Positions 24,082 to 33,324 of a stretch of DNA of 64,000 nucleotides are shown here, piece by piece. Under the pieces are notes generated by a model. The model was not told the DNA's origin. It saw only the letters and a program-made list of their open reading frames with translations, and did not search any database. Source of the DNA: an uncultured Porphyromonadaceae bacterium (GTDB taxonomy: Bacteria; Bacteroidota; Bacteroidia; Bacteroidales; Muribaculaceae); assembly GCA_900541865.1 (NCBI GenBank), contig UQLO01000001.1, positions 84,367 through 148,366 on the forward strand. The letters are read 5' to 3'. The position numbers and the translations under genes are program-made. How positions within the stretch are numbered: position 1 is the stretch's first letter; each line of letters opens with the position of its first letter.

Positions 24082-26265
24082 ATGAAATGCTTTGCCGCTT
24101 TTTTCGGTTTTTTGCTCTGCGCAGCCACCGGCCTCGCCGCCGCTACGGCCGACTCGGTGCGCTTCGATGCCCGCTCCGGGCTCTCGGCCCTGCCGGTATG
24201 CGGAGCCGTCACCGACTCAAACGGCTTGATTTGGTTTTCTACCTGCAAGGGGCTCGACTGCTTCGACGGCTACGAATTTCACCACCTCCGCACCGACCCC
24301 GCCGACAGCACCGGGGTTGCCACAAACCATATCTACGACATCCTCCCGGCGGCTAACGGCAACATCCTGTGCCATACCGACAACGACATCCATGAATTCA
24401 GCCTCTCCGACTTCCGGTTCCATGCGGCACCGCAAAGCCGCAAAGACTCGGTGGCGCCTCTGCTGGGTGAAACCTGGCACGGTTTTACCGACAACAACGG
24501 CATCCGTTGGGCAGGACGCAGAGACGGCCTTTATAAATATGTGGCATCTCACCACCCGGCCCTGCTTCTCGAATCCACCGCCGGCCGCGACGCCCGCGCT
24601 ATTCTTTGGGCCGACAGCTCTCTATGGGTGGGAACACGCCGCGACTGCTCCCTGCGGCGCTTCGACGCGCAAGGCACTCTTTTGCAGACCAAACAGTTGG
24701 AAGCCCCTCCATACTGCCTCTTCCGCAGCTCCGACGGTGGTGTTTGGGTTGGATGCAAGCCAGGTGGCCTTTTCGACCCCGACGGCCGCCGGATTTGCAC
24801 CGATGCCGTCTACGATATCGCCGCCGACGCTGCCGGCAACCTTTGGATCGCCACTTTCGGCGACGGCGTGAAGGTCCTCACCGACGGAGTCCTCTCGCCT
24901 TCATTAGGCGGCCGCAAGGTGCGTAAATTGCTGATTACTTCCTCGGGAAATATCATAGCAGCCACTACCGAAGGTTTGCTCGCCGGACTAATTGACTCTA
25001 TAAATCCCTCCGCAACCACTCTCAGGCCCGTGCGCCATATCAGCGGCCAGCCTCGAAGCCTCAGCAGCGACGCCACCATGAGTGTGGCCGCCGACGGGCG
25101 CGGACGCATCTTTGTGGCTACCGAAAGCTCCGGCGTCGACTGCATCTCGGAAGAATCGCTTTTCGGTCCGGACCCTGTATTCCGTCACCTCGACAGCCGC
25201 AACGGCCTTCTGCCCTCCGACATCTGCAATGCTCTGGCCATGGTTTCCGATTCTCTGCTTGCTGTGGTGGGAACGGATAATCTTGTGCTGTTCAACACCT
25301 TCTCCGACAGCTATGTGAACTACAGCGCTTCCTTCTGGGCCGACGACATCGACTTCGGCGAGGCAACCCCGGTGGCTATGCCCGACGGAAGCATTGCCAT
25401 CGGCGCTTTCAACGGCGCTTTCATCGCCACCGGCCATCATCTCCATTCCCGCGGATATATTCCCCCTCTGGTTTTCACCACTTTGGGTATCAACGGCGCT
25501 CCCGACCGCTTCTGCCTGCCCGGCAAATCTTCCCTCCGGCTGGCCGCGCCCGAACGAAACATCACCATCGGCTTTGCTGCCATCGACTACTCCGACAACT
25601 CCCATATCCGCTACCGCACCCGCCTGGACGGCAGTGCCTGGACGGCATCCTACACCGCCCGAAAGGCTTCTTTATTCGCCCTGTCGCCCGGCTCCCATAT
25701 TTTCGAAGTGCAGTCGACCGACCGATACGGTCGGTGGGTCGAAAATACGGCTTCTATAACCTTGTTGGTCGATTCTTTCTGGCACGAAACTTGGTGGGCG
25801 CGCGCAGCGGCCTGGCTGGCCGTGGCGCTCTTTGCAGGTGCTGTGGTGTGGACGGTGTTGTATATGAGAAATATACGTCGGCAGCGCCGCGATCTTCTCC
25901 AAAAATACCTCGCTCTGCTCAACAGCGGCGCCGACCCACCCCGGAAGCCCGAAGCTTCTCCGCGTAATCCTGCCGATGCCGCTTTCCTGAACCGCGTAAA
26001 GGCCTACATCGAGGCTAATATAGCAAACTGCGATGCCAATATCGACGAAATGGCGCGCGCCTGCGCCGTGAGCCGCTCCACTCTCAACCGGCGCCTACGC
26101 TCTCTGATGGGCACCAGCGCGGCCCAACTTCTTGCCGAGGCTCGAATGCAGCGCGCGGCGGCTTTGATGGCCAAACCCGGCGCTGACTTTACCGAAGTGG
26201 CCGACGCATGCGGCTTTGCCGACGTTAAATACTTCCGCCAGGTCTACCGCAAGAAATTCGGCTGA
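24082..26265 (+). CDS. Membrane-spanning AraC regulator with periplasmic propeller and no kinase
   Basis: 727 residues from ATG 24082, where a signal peptide begins (MKCFAAFFGFLLCAATGLA). The periplasmic part carries the repeating beta-propeller motifs of hybrid two-component sensors (DSNGLIWFSTCKGLDCFDG, DAAGNLWIATFGDGV) and then a Y_Y_Y-type domain (about 470-550). One membrane helix lies at about 571-595. After a linker of only about 36 residues comes a complete AraC DNA-binding domain (632-727). The histidine kinase, phosphoacceptor and receiver domains of a normal hybrid sensor are missing, and no frame break explains it. It therefore looks like a one-component sensor-activator. It is divergent from GH95 and overlaps the MATE gene by 22 bases tail to tail. 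Confidence 0.88.
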   Translation: MKCFAAFFGFLLCAATGLAAATADSVRFDARSGLSALPVCGAVTDSNGLIWFSTCKGLDCFDGYEFHHLRTDPADSTGVATNHIYDILPAANGNILCHTDNDIHEFSLSDFRFHAAPQSRKDSVAPLLGETWHGFTDNNGIRWAGRRDGLYKYVASHHPALLLESTAGRDARAILWADSSLWVGTRRDCSLRRFDAQGTLLQTKQLEAPPYCLFRSSDGGVWVGCKPGGLFDPDGRRICTDAVYDIAADAAGNLWIATFGDGVKVLTDGVLSPSLGGRKVRKLLITSSGNIIAATTEGLLAGLIDSINPSATTLRPVRHISGQPRSLSSDATMSVAADGRGRIFVATESSGVDCISEESLFGPDPVFRHLDSRNGLLPSDICNALAMVSDSLLAVVGTDNLVLFNTFSDSYVNYSASFWADDIDFGEATPVAMPDGSIAIGAFNGAFIATGHHLHSRGYIPPLVFTTLGINGAPDRFCLPGKSSLRLAAPERNITIGFAAIDYSDNSHIRYRTRLDGSAWTASYTARKASLFALSPGSHIFEVQSTDRYGRWVENTASITLLVDSFWHETWWARAAAWLAVALFAGAVVWTVLYMRNIRRQRRDLLQKYLALLNSGADPPRKPEASPRNPADAAFLNRVKAYIEANIANCDANIDEMARACAVSRSTLNRRLRSLMGTSAAQLLAEARMQRAAALMAKPGADFTEVADACGFADVKYFRQVYRKKFG

Positions 26266-27605
26266 AGGGCCTTGCGGCTCACGCGGCGGTAGGCGATGGC
26301 CATAAAGACATCGGTAAGCAGCCACGACGCCGGGTACACCGCCAGAAGCTCGCGGAAGTCGCCCCCGAGGTGCGGAAAGAGGAATACCCACAGCAGGCGC
26401 AGCACGCACGTGCCGCATATCACTATCAAGGTCGGGGTCATCGAGTAGCCCAGTCCGCGCATGGCAGACCCCGCAACTTCATAGTAACATGCGATAAACT
26501 GGAACAGCAGCACCGTGCAGATGCGGATGTCGGCGTAGACCAGCACCTCCGGGTCCGTGGTGAACACGCTGAGAAAGAAGTTGGCCTTCCACGCTATCAG
26601 AACATTGAGCACCAACGAGATGCCGTAGGCCAACAGAAGGCTGAGTCTGAACACCCGCTTTATGCGCTCTACATTGCCCGCCCCGTAGTTCTGACTGATA
26701 AAAGCCACGGCGGTCTGAGCCACGGCCGATATCGGAAAATAGCAGTAGAACTCGTAGTTGATGGCGGCTGCACTGCCCGCGGCCGCATCCGACCCGAAGC
26801 TGTTGATGGCCGACAGGATAAAGGTGTTGCTCAGCGCAAACACCGCGCCCTGCAGGCCGGCCGGCATGCCGATATTGAAGATTTTGCGCATCTGCTCCGG
26901 CTCGGTGCGCACCTTGCTCACCTCCAGCCTGATGTCGCTTCGTTCGCGAATCAACAGCACCACGATGATGCCGGCGTTGACAGCGTTGGATATTACCGTT
27001 GCCCATGCCACACCCTCGACTCCCATGCCCAAGCCGATGACAAACCACAGGTTGAGGCACACATTGACTATACCGGCGGCGATGAGGCTGTAGAAGGGCC
27101 GGCGGGTGTCGCCCACACTGCGAAGTACGGCCGACCCAAAGTTATATATTATAAGGAATGGCAGCCCGACCACGAAGACCCGCATATAGAGCACGGCGTC
27201 GTCCAAAACATTATCAGGCGTGCCCGTGAGCTCAAGCACAGGACGCGCGAGGCTCTCGCCAAGCACTACCATAAGCGCCCCGCACACCAACGCAAGCACC
27301 GAGGCCGCGCTCACGGCGCGACGCACGCCGTCGGCATTGCGCTGGCCGATATAGTTGGCGATAACCACATTGACGCCCACCGAAATACCCAGAAAAAGAT
27401 TGATGAGCAAGCCGATGACAGGACCCGTACAACCTACCGCCGCAAGAGCGTGGCTGCCCGTAAAGCGGCCTACAACGGCAACATCGACCGAGTTGAACGA
27501 CTGCTGGAGCACACCGCTGGCTATCAGCGGCAAAGCGAACAGGAGCATGCGGGGCAGCAACGGCCCCGTGAGCATATTTATCTGATTGGAAGCACCTTTT
27601 GCCAT
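26244..27605 (-). CDS. MATE-family efflux transporter
   Basis: 453 residues with about 12 hydrophobic helices in two related halves; the opening (MLTGPLLPRMLLFALPLIASG, seen across residues 11-31) and AVGCTGPVIGLLINLFLG are typical of the NorM/DinF-type MATE exporters that move cationic drugs or metabolites out in exchange for sodium or protons. The substrate cannot be told. The 3' end overlaps the end of the convergent regulator gene by 22 bases, so its last residues are encoded opposite the end of the AraC domain. A short palindrome (CGGGGTCACGGCCCCG) lies upstream at 27622. Confidence 0.92.
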   Translation of the reverse strand: MAKGASNQINMLTGPLLPRMLLFALPLIASGVLQQSFNSVDVAVVGRFTGSHALAAVGCTGPVIGLLINLFLGISVGVNVVIANYIGQRNADGVRRAVSAASVLALVCGALMVVLGESLARPVLELTGTPDNVLDDAVLYMRVFVVGLPFLIIYNFGSAVLRSVGDTRRPFYSLIAAGIVNVCLNLWFVIGLGMGVEGVAWATVISNAVNAGIIVVLLIRERSDIRLEVSKVRTEPEQMRKIFNIGMPAGLQGAVFALSNTFILSAINSFGSDAAAGSAAAINYEFYCYFPISAVAQTAVAFISQNYGAGNVERIKRVFRLSLLLAYGISLVLNVLIAWKANFFLSVFTTDPEVLVYADIRICTVLLFQFIACYYEVAGSAMRGLGYSMTPTLIVICGTCVLRLLWVFLFPHLGGDFRELLAVYPASWLLTDVFMAIAYRRVSRKALQPNFLR

Positions 27606-27700
27606 GATTGTCAGGAAACCGCGGGGTCACGGCCCCGTTTTCAATCTGCAAATTTCCGATTTTTTTTGCCATTGCGAATACTTCGTTCAGTAAAAATTGT

Positions 27701-27708
27701 TAATTTTG
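27701..27708 (+). promoter_or_regulatory. -7 box (TAATTTTG) of nadB
   Basis: Perfect TAnnTTTG 44 bases before the nadB ATG; no clear -33 box. Confidence 0.6.
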
Positions 27709-27752
27709 CGGCTGCCGACGGCTACAACTTTCTGCCGCCGTGATATACCACG

Positions 27753-29333
27753 ATGAATCACACTTACGATTATCTTGTTATCGGCTCCGGCATTGCCGGT
27801 ATGAGCTTCGCCCTCAAAGTGGCCCGGCAGGGCGTCAAGGTGGGCCTTGTCTGCAAAACTACCCTCGATGAGGCCAACACGGCGCTCGCTCAGGGCGGTG
27901 TGGCGTCCGTCACTAATCTCGAAGTCGACGACTTCGACAAACATATCCACGACACTATGGTTGCCGGCGACTGGCTCAGTGATCCCGCCGCCGTCGAAAA
28001 GGTTGTAAAGGGCGCGCCGGAGCAAATCAAGCAGCTCCTGCAGTGGGGTGTAAACTTCGACCGTCGCGACGACGGCTCCTTCGACCTGCACCGCGAAGGT
28101 GGCCACAGCGAGTTCCGAATCCTCCACCACGCCGACAACACCGGCTTCGAAATTCAGAGAGGTCTCATCGAAGCTGTCCGCGCTAATCCATTCATCGATG
28201 TCTTCGAACACCACTTCGCCATCGAAATCATCACTCAGCACCACCTGGGCAAGCTCGTGAGCCGTCGCACTCCCGACATCACCTGCTACGGAGCCTATGT
28301 CCTCGACCTGAACTCGGGAAACGTCGAAACTTTCCGAGCCAAAATCACGGTGATGGCCACCGGTGGCGTCGGTGCCGTATATCAGACCACCACAAACCCC
28401 CTGGTGGCCACCGGCGACGGCATCGCTATGGTCTACCGCGCAAAAGGTACCGTCAGCGACATGGAATTCATCCAGTTCCACCCTACTGCCCTATTCCATC
28501 CCGGCGACCGGCCGTCGTTCCTCATCACTGAGGCTATGCGTGGCTATGGCGCCGTGCTCCGCAACCGCCGCGGCGAGGAGTTCATGCACAAATATGACCC
28601 GCGCCTGTCGCTGGCCCCCCGCGACATTGTGGCCCGAGCCATCGACTCCGAGATGAAAACCTACGGCGACGAACACGTCTACCTCGACGTCACCCACAAG
28701 GATCCCGAAGAAACAAAGCGACACTTCCCCAACATCTACCGCAAGTGCCTCGAGCTCGGAATCGACATCACCAAAGATTATATTCCCGTGGCTCCCGCCG
28801 CACACTATCTCTGCGGAGGCATCAAGGTCGACGGCAACGGCGAAAGCTCCATCCGCCATCTCTACGCCTTGGGAGAATGTTCCTGCACCGGCCTCCACGG
28901 CGGTAACCGCCTGGCCTCAAACTCCCTGATAGAGGCCGTGGTCTACGCCGACGCCGCCGCTAAACACGCCGCTCACGAAATCGACCACATCGGTATCCGC
29001 TCCGACATCCCCGACTGGAACGACGAAGGCACACGCCACCCCGAGGAAATGGTCCTCATTACCCAGAGCATAAAGGAGGTGAACCAAATCATGGGCACCT
29101 ACGTCGGCATAGTCCGAAGCAACCTCCGACTCGACCGAGCCTGGAACCGCCTCGACATCCTCTACGAGGAGACCGAGCGACTCTTCAAGTGCTCGAAGGC
29201 CTCGCGCGAGATTTGCGAACTCCGAAACATCATCAACGTGGGCTACCTCATCATGCGCCAGGCCAAGGAACGCCGCGAAAGCCGTGGCCTCCACTATACC
29301 CTCGACTACCCGCCCGTGCACCACGGCGAATAA
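27753..29333 (+). CDS. nadB: L-aspartate oxidase
   Basis: 526 residues. It oxidises aspartate to iminoaspartate, the first step of de novo NAD synthesis. The FAD-binding GxGxxG is IGSGIAGMS at the N-terminus; ALAQGGVASV, HREGGHSEFRILHH, FIQFHPTALF and GLHGGNRLASNSLIEA are conserved blocks that distinguish it, with the last part, from fumarate reductase. Its partner nadA is not in the window; nadC lies separately at 41676. It is a single-gene unit ended by a strong hairpin. Confidence 0.97.
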   Translation: MNHTYDYLVIGSGIAGMSFALKVARQGVKVGLVCKTTLDEANTALAQGGVASVTNLEVDDFDKHIHDTMVAGDWLSDPAAVEKVVKGAPEQIKQLLQWGVNFDRRDDGSFDLHREGGHSEFRILHHADNTGFEIQRGLIEAVRANPFIDVFEHHFAIEIITQHHLGKLVSRRTPDITCYGAYVLDLNSGNVETFRAKITVMATGGVGAVYQTTTNPLVATGDGIAMVYRAKGTVSDMEFIQFHPTALFHPGDRPSFLITEAMRGYGAVLRNRRGEEFMHKYDPRLSLAPRDIVARAIDSEMKTYGDEHVYLDVTHKDPEETKRHFPNIYRKCLELGIDITKDYIPVAPAAHYLCGGIKVDGNGESSIRHLYALGECSCTGLHGGNRLASNSLIEAVVYADAAAKHAAHEIDHIGIRSDIPDWNDEGTRHPEEMVLITQSIKEVNQIMGTYVGIVRSNLRLDRAWNRLDILYEETERLFKCSKASREICELRNIINVGYLIMRQAKERRESRGLHYTLDYPPVHHGE

Positions 29334-29350
29334 AATTCCCCTGAATTAAC

Positions 29351-29397
29351 AAATCGAGATTCATCCCGATGCAACGGGATAAATCTCGATTTTTCGT
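29351..29397. terminator. Bidirectional terminator between nadB and ftcD
   Basis: An 18-bp stem with one mismatch (29351-29368 with 29375-29392), loop ATGCAA, flanked by A and T runs on both sides. Both convergent genes end within 70 bases of it. Confidence 0.9.
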
Positions 29398-29416
29398 TTT
29401 CGGAGGGATTGTTCGC

Positions 29417-31123
29417 TCAGCTAGCGATGACCTTGTTGACGGTGGCCATCACCTCCTCGAGGGTGGCTATTGCGGTCGCCTCCAGCTCGGCGGCGGCGTC
29501 GATGAGGTTGTGGGCCATCTCCTTATCCTCAAGCGAAACGGCGTTGATGCGAACGTTGAGTGCAGCTCCGCGAACCGCCGCGCAGGCTGCCAAAGCGCCT
29601 ACACCTGCGTCGCTCACCGAAGCCGGATTGCCGCACTCGGCCATGGCGCGAACCACGGGGAACACCTCCAAGGCCGTGCGGGCCGTGCGCAGCGGAACCT
29701 GGCAGGCGTAGAGTGTGGCCTCGGCTATAGCAGCCGCCCGGGCCGCTTTCTCCTGCTCGTTGCCCTTGGCCATGCCCATGGCTGCCTTTATGCGGTTGAA
29801 GGCGGCCGTGTCCTCATCGACAAGGTGGAGCAGCTCTTCCATAAGCGCATGGCCGCGGTCGGCGACGTCGGAGAACTCGCGCCAGCGGTCGTCCCAACCG
29901 GCCTTGTGGGCCGACAGATTGGCCACCATTGTGCCCAAGGCGGCTCCCAGCGCTCCCATGTAGGCCGCTACGCTGCCGCCGCCGGGTGCCGGCGACTCAG
30001 AGGCCGTTTCTTCTGCCAGTCCGCGGCAGGTGAGGTCCACCAGGCGTTTGCCGGTTCCTTCCTTGGCCTCCAGAAGATATTCTATCACTTTTTCTTCGGG
30101 CTTGAATTCCTTGAGGTCGTCAAGGCCCATCGACTTCACCGCAAGGCGTACTATTTCGTCCTCGGCGACACCCGTCGACCGCTGCTGCATGTGCAGATAG
30201 TGCCGACCGGCATCTATGAGAGCGCGCTTGGGAATGAGGCCGACGATTTCGGCGCCCGTAACGCGCACTCCTCGCGCGGCGGCCGCGCGGCTTACCTCGT
30301 CGAAGGCCCGGTGGAGCGGTGTGGCGCCCATGTCGGTGATGTTCATGCTTACCTGAGCGATGCCGTACTCATCGATAAACCAGCCTATAGCTTTGGTGCC
30401 CTTGAGGGTGCCGGGAATCATCACGGGGTTGCCGGCTTCGTCCTTGAGTGGCTTGCCGGTGAGTTTGCCACCCTCGCGAGCCGGTCGGCCCTTCTCGCGG
30501 ACGTCGAAAGCAATGGCGTTGGCGCGTCGGGTGCTGGTAGTATTGAGGTTGAAATTGACGGCTATGAGGAAGTCGCGGGCGCCGACTGCCGTACATCCCG
30601 TGCGGGCTACTCCGGCGTCGAAAGCACGAGCGCCATAGTCGGGCTTGCGGGCTTCGTCGGCGAGTTTTTCGGGAAGTGCCTCGTACTCACCCTCGCGGCA
30701 TACGGCCAAGTTCTTTCGCTCCGCCGTAAAGGCCGCCGCTTCGTAGCAGTAGGTGGGTATCGAAAGTTCTGTCGATATGCGCTCGGCAAGCTTGCGGGCC
30801 ATTTCGGCACATTCCTCCAGCGTAACTCCCGCTACTGGGATGAGGGGGAGCACGTCGGTGGCACCCATGCGCGGGTGGGCGCCGTGGTGCTTGCTCATGT
30901 CGATGAGCTCGGCAGCTTTTTTAACACCTTGAAAGGCAGCCGCCACAACGGCCTCCGGCTCACCGACAAAGGTGACCACAGTACGGTTGGTGGCCTCGCC
31001 GGGATCTACGTCGAGAAGTTCGACGGGAGCGGCCGAAGTTATGGCGCCGCATATCTGGTCTATGACGGCGCGGTCGCGGCCCTCGCTGAAGTTGGGCACG
31101 CACTCTATGATTCTCTTTTTCAT
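29417..31123 (-). CDS. ftcD: Bifunctional glutamate formimidoyltransferase / formimidoyl-THF cyclodeaminase
   Basis: 568 residues. Residues 1 to about 330 form the transferase (ECVPNFSEGRD, HHGAHPRMGATDVLPLIPV, with the catalytic His in the second block) and about 345-568 the cyclodeaminase (ASESPAPGGGSVAAYMGALG). Together they move the formimino group of formiminoglutamate from histidine breakdown to folate and release ammonia. The fused form is usual in Bacteroidetes. No other histidine-degradation gene is in the window. It is 18 bases downstream of ribD and probably co-transcribed. Confidence 0.96.
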   Translation of the reverse strand: MKKRIIECVPNFSEGRDRAVIDQICGAITSAAPVELLDVDPGEATNRTVVTFVGEPEAVVAAAFQGVKKAAELIDMSKHHGAHPRMGATDVLPLIPVAGVTLEECAEMARKLAERISTELSIPTYCYEAAAFTAERKNLAVCREGEYEALPEKLADEARKPDYGARAFDAGVARTGCTAVGARDFLIAVNFNLNTTSTRRANAIAFDVREKGRPAREGGKLTGKPLKDEAGNPVMIPGTLKGTKAIGWFIDEYGIAQVSMNITDMGATPLHRAFDEVSRAAAARGVRVTGAEIVGLIPKRALIDAGRHYLHMQQRSTGVAEDEIVRLAVKSMGLDDLKEFKPEEKVIEYLLEAKEGTGKRLVDLTCRGLAEETASESPAPGGGSVAAYMGALGAALGTMVANLSAHKAGWDDRWREFSDVADRGHALMEELLHLVDEDTAAFNRIKAAMGMAKGNEQEKAARAAAIAEATLYACQVPLRTARTALEVFPVVRAMAECGNPASVSDAGVGALAACAAVRGAALNVRINAVSLEDKEMAHNLIDAAAELEATAIATLEEVMATVNKVIAS

Positions 31124-31141
31124 GGTATTGAGGATTGGTTT

Positions 31142-32122
31142 TTACTTTTTTCGGAAGGTATAAATGGTGTTGTTATCTCTTTTGAGGGCTTGGTCGGGAA
31201 GCTGCCCCGGGTCCGGTGCTTTTACCTTGCCGCGGATTGCCGAAGGGCTTTCTTCAACAAAGGCTTCGTCCCACAATCCACTCTCTATAAAGCTATTGAG
31301 AACCCCTGCGCCCCCTTCGACGAGGACGCTGATGTAGCCGAAGTCGCGGTAGAGGCCGCGCAGCAGCTCTTCGACGCTCCGGCCGTCGGCGACATGGAGG
31401 GTGTCTTGACGATGCATAAGGGGTATATCGCTCTCTGCAAGCAGATTATGGCGGTCGAGCACAACAGGTCGAGGACTGCGGCCGGCGAGCAGACGCACAT
31501 CGAGCCGGGGTCGGTCGGCGAGCACTGTGCCGGCACCGACGATGATGGCATCGGCCTGAGCGCGCCGCCAATGCACCGTCTGCGAGGTCAGCGGCGTACT
31601 GAAGCGGCCGTCGAGATAGCCGTCGCTACTTTGAGCCCATTTGAGCGTAACCCAAGGGTAGCCCCTGCGGTGGGCGGTGATGAAGCGGCGGTTGAGGCGC
31701 TCGCAATCCGCCTCCAGAACGCCCGTGCGCACTTCGATGCCGGCGCTGCGCAGCATGGCCACGCCGCGCCCCGACACCTTGGGGTTGGGGTCGCCGCAGC
31801 CCACCACGACCCGCCGCACGCCGGTGTCGGTGAGCAGCTTGGCGCAGGGTGGCGTCTTGCCGTAGTGCGAGCAGGGCTCGAGGGTAACGTAGACGGTTGC
31901 CTCCGGCAGCAGGCTGCGCTTGTCGGGAGCTACGGAGGCGATGGCGTTGACTTCGGCGTGAGGGCCGCCATAGCGGCGGTGCCAGCCCTCGCCGATGATG
32001 TTTCCGGCGGCATCGGTCACCACAGCTCCCACCATAGGATTCGGCGAGGTGTAGCCGCGTCCGTTGGCGGCGAGCTGAAGAGCCCGCGCCATGTACAAGG
32101 CGTCGGTGTCGGCCTGCGTCAT
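31142..32122 (-). CDS. ribD: Bifunctional riboflavin deaminase-reductase
   Basis: 326 residues from ATG 32122, which overlaps the stop of the upstream peptidase gene as ATGA; the longer open frame upstream is only the peptidase read out of frame. The deaminase half has the zinc motif GGPHAEVNAI and PCSHYGKTPPC; the reductase half (about 150-326) has WAQSSDGYLDG, VGAGTVLADRP and LVEGGAGVLNSF. The enzyme performs the second and third steps of riboflavin synthesis from GTP. Other rib genes are not nearby. Confidence 0.96.
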   Translation of the reverse strand: MTQADTDALYMARALQLAANGRGYTSPNPMVGAVVTDAAGNIIGEGWHRRYGGPHAEVNAIASVAPDKRSLLPEATVYVTLEPCSHYGKTPPCAKLLTDTGVRRVVVGCGDPNPKVSGRGVAMLRSAGIEVRTGVLEADCERLNRRFITAHRRGYPWVTLKWAQSSDGYLDGRFSTPLTSQTVHWRRAQADAIIVGAGTVLADRPRLDVRLLAGRSPRPVVLDRHNLLAESDIPLMHRQDTLHVADGRSVEELLRGLYRDFGYISVLVEGGAGVLNSFIESGLWDEAFVEESPSAIRGKVKAPDPGQLPDQALKRDNNTIYTFRKK

Positions 32123-33000
32123 AGTTCGGAATATGCGGGGGTGAAAGTATCGCCGTAGGCCGGATTTCCGGTCTGAAGACCCTTGGTGAGCCAGCGCACG
32201 CGCTGCGCCGACCGGCCGTGGTTGAAGCTCTCGGGCATCTCTCGGCCATAGGCCTTGCGCTGAAGGTAGTCGTCGCCGATGCGCTGGGCGGCGTTGACGG
32301 CGTTCTCGACATCGCCCTCCTCGATGGAGTTGAACATCTGATTGTCGAGCGCGGCCCACACTCCGGCGTAGAAGTCGGCCTGAAGTTCCAGTCGCACACT
32401 GATTTTGTTGGCCTCCGTTTCGCTGAGGCGATTCATCTGAGAATGTGCGTCGGTGAGCGTGCCAAGCAGGTACTGGACGTGGTGGCCCACCTCGTGGGCT
32501 ATGACGTAGGCGTAGGCAAACTCTCCGTCGGCGCCGATGTTGGTCTGCATATCCTTAAAAAAATCAAGGTCGATGTAGACGGTCTGGTCGGCCGAGCAAT
32601 AGAAAGGACCGGTTTGCGCCGTGGCCTGTCCGCAGCCCGAAGTCACCGAACCGGAGAAAAGCACCATTTTCGGAGGCTCATACTCCCCCCAGCCCTGGCG
32701 GCGGAATTCCGCCGTCCAGACGTCTTCGGTGCCGGCGAGCACCTGCGAGGCAAAGGTGGCCAGCTGCTGGTCCTCCTCGGTGGGCTGATAGTCGTTGGAG
32801 GCATATTCCGGTGTCATCACTCCGTTGGCGCCCACGATGTTGCCCAGCACGTCGCCTATGCTGCCGCCGCTGAAGAGCGTCACCGCCGCAACAATAATCA
32901 CGCCGATAATGCCGCCGCCGATACCGGCCTTGCGGGCAAAGCCGCTGCGTCCGCGGCGATCTTCGATGTTGCCGCTGGTGCGGCGTCCGTCCATTCTCAT
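32119..33000 (-). CDS. YpfJ-type neutral zinc metallopeptidase, membrane-anchored
   Basis: 293 residues. A basic, glycine-rich N-terminus leads into one membrane helix (about 28-46, GGGIIGVIIVAAVTLFSGG) and then a periplasmic domain with the zinc motif HEVGHH in AYVIAHEVGHHVQYLLG, followed by ELQADFYAGVWA, where the third ligand Glu is expected. FNHGRSAQRVRW near the end is the conserved family signature. The substrate of the family is not known. It heads the leftward unit ypfJ-ribD-ftcD, with an ATGA overlap onto ribD. Confidence 0.9.
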   Translation of the reverse strand: MRMDGRRTSGNIEDRRGRSGFARKAGIGGGIIGVIIVAAVTLFSGGSIGDVLGNIVGANGVMTPEYASNDYQPTEEDQQLATFASQVLAGTEDVWTAEFRRQGWGEYEPPKMVLFSGSVTSGCGQATAQTGPFYCSADQTVYIDLDFFKDMQTNIGADGEFAYAYVIAHEVGHHVQYLLGTLTDAHSQMNRLSETEANKISVRLELQADFYAGVWAALDNQMFNSIEEGDVENAVNAAQRIGDDYLQRKAYGREMPESFNHGRSAQRVRWLTKGLQTGNPAYGDTFTPAYSEL

Positions 33001-33103
33001 AAGAATGTTTTGGTTATGCTGTTAAAAAAGTCATTTATAATCAAAAAAACGCATTGCCGCCGCTTTCTGTTCAACCCGGCGGCGGCTGCCTTCTCTGTCT
33101 GTG

Positions 33104-33111
33104 CAAAGTTA
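33104..33111 (-). promoter_or_regulatory. -7 box (TAACTTTG) of the ypfJ-ribD-ftcD unit
   Basis: Perfect TAnnTTTG on the minus strand, giving a leader of about 95 bases. The divergent 33001-33324 gap contains this box, the plus-strand box at 33229 and AT-rich DNA between them; I see nothing else there. Confidence 0.6.
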
Positions 33112-33228
33112 GTAAAAATTTTTCCATATTTCCGCCCCCCGACAATTGTTGCTTTCCGCGTTTTACCGCCTTTTTGGCATTATGACATATTTTTTGTTTT
33201 TTAATTTTTCATTTTGAATTATTTTGCC

Positions 33229-33236
33229 TACCTTTG
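33229..33236 (+). promoter_or_regulatory. -7 box (TACCTTTG) of the choice-of-anchor-J gene
   Basis: Perfect TAnnTTTG 88 bases before the ATG at 33325; a -33 box is not clear in the T-rich DNA upstream. Confidence 0.6.
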
Positions 33237-33324
33237 CGGATTATATGCCGGAAGTGCTGCTCGCTATGCTTTCCAATAGGCCCCGGTGTCCGATTCGATT
33301 TCAAACCAATCATCAAATATCAGT

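Noticed and set aside
20165..26265. Polysaccharide utilisation locus in the strict sense
   Set aside because: No SusC- or SusD-like gene lies within the window beside the GH95 gene and its regulator.
29369..32158. Long open frame antisense to ftcD and ribD (929 codons)
   Set aside because: It crosses two well-identified genes and the terminator, and has no protein features.
31626..32399. Upstream extension of ribD to about 32359
   Set aside because: It would run through the ypfJ gene; the ATGA overlap at 32122 gives the natural start.
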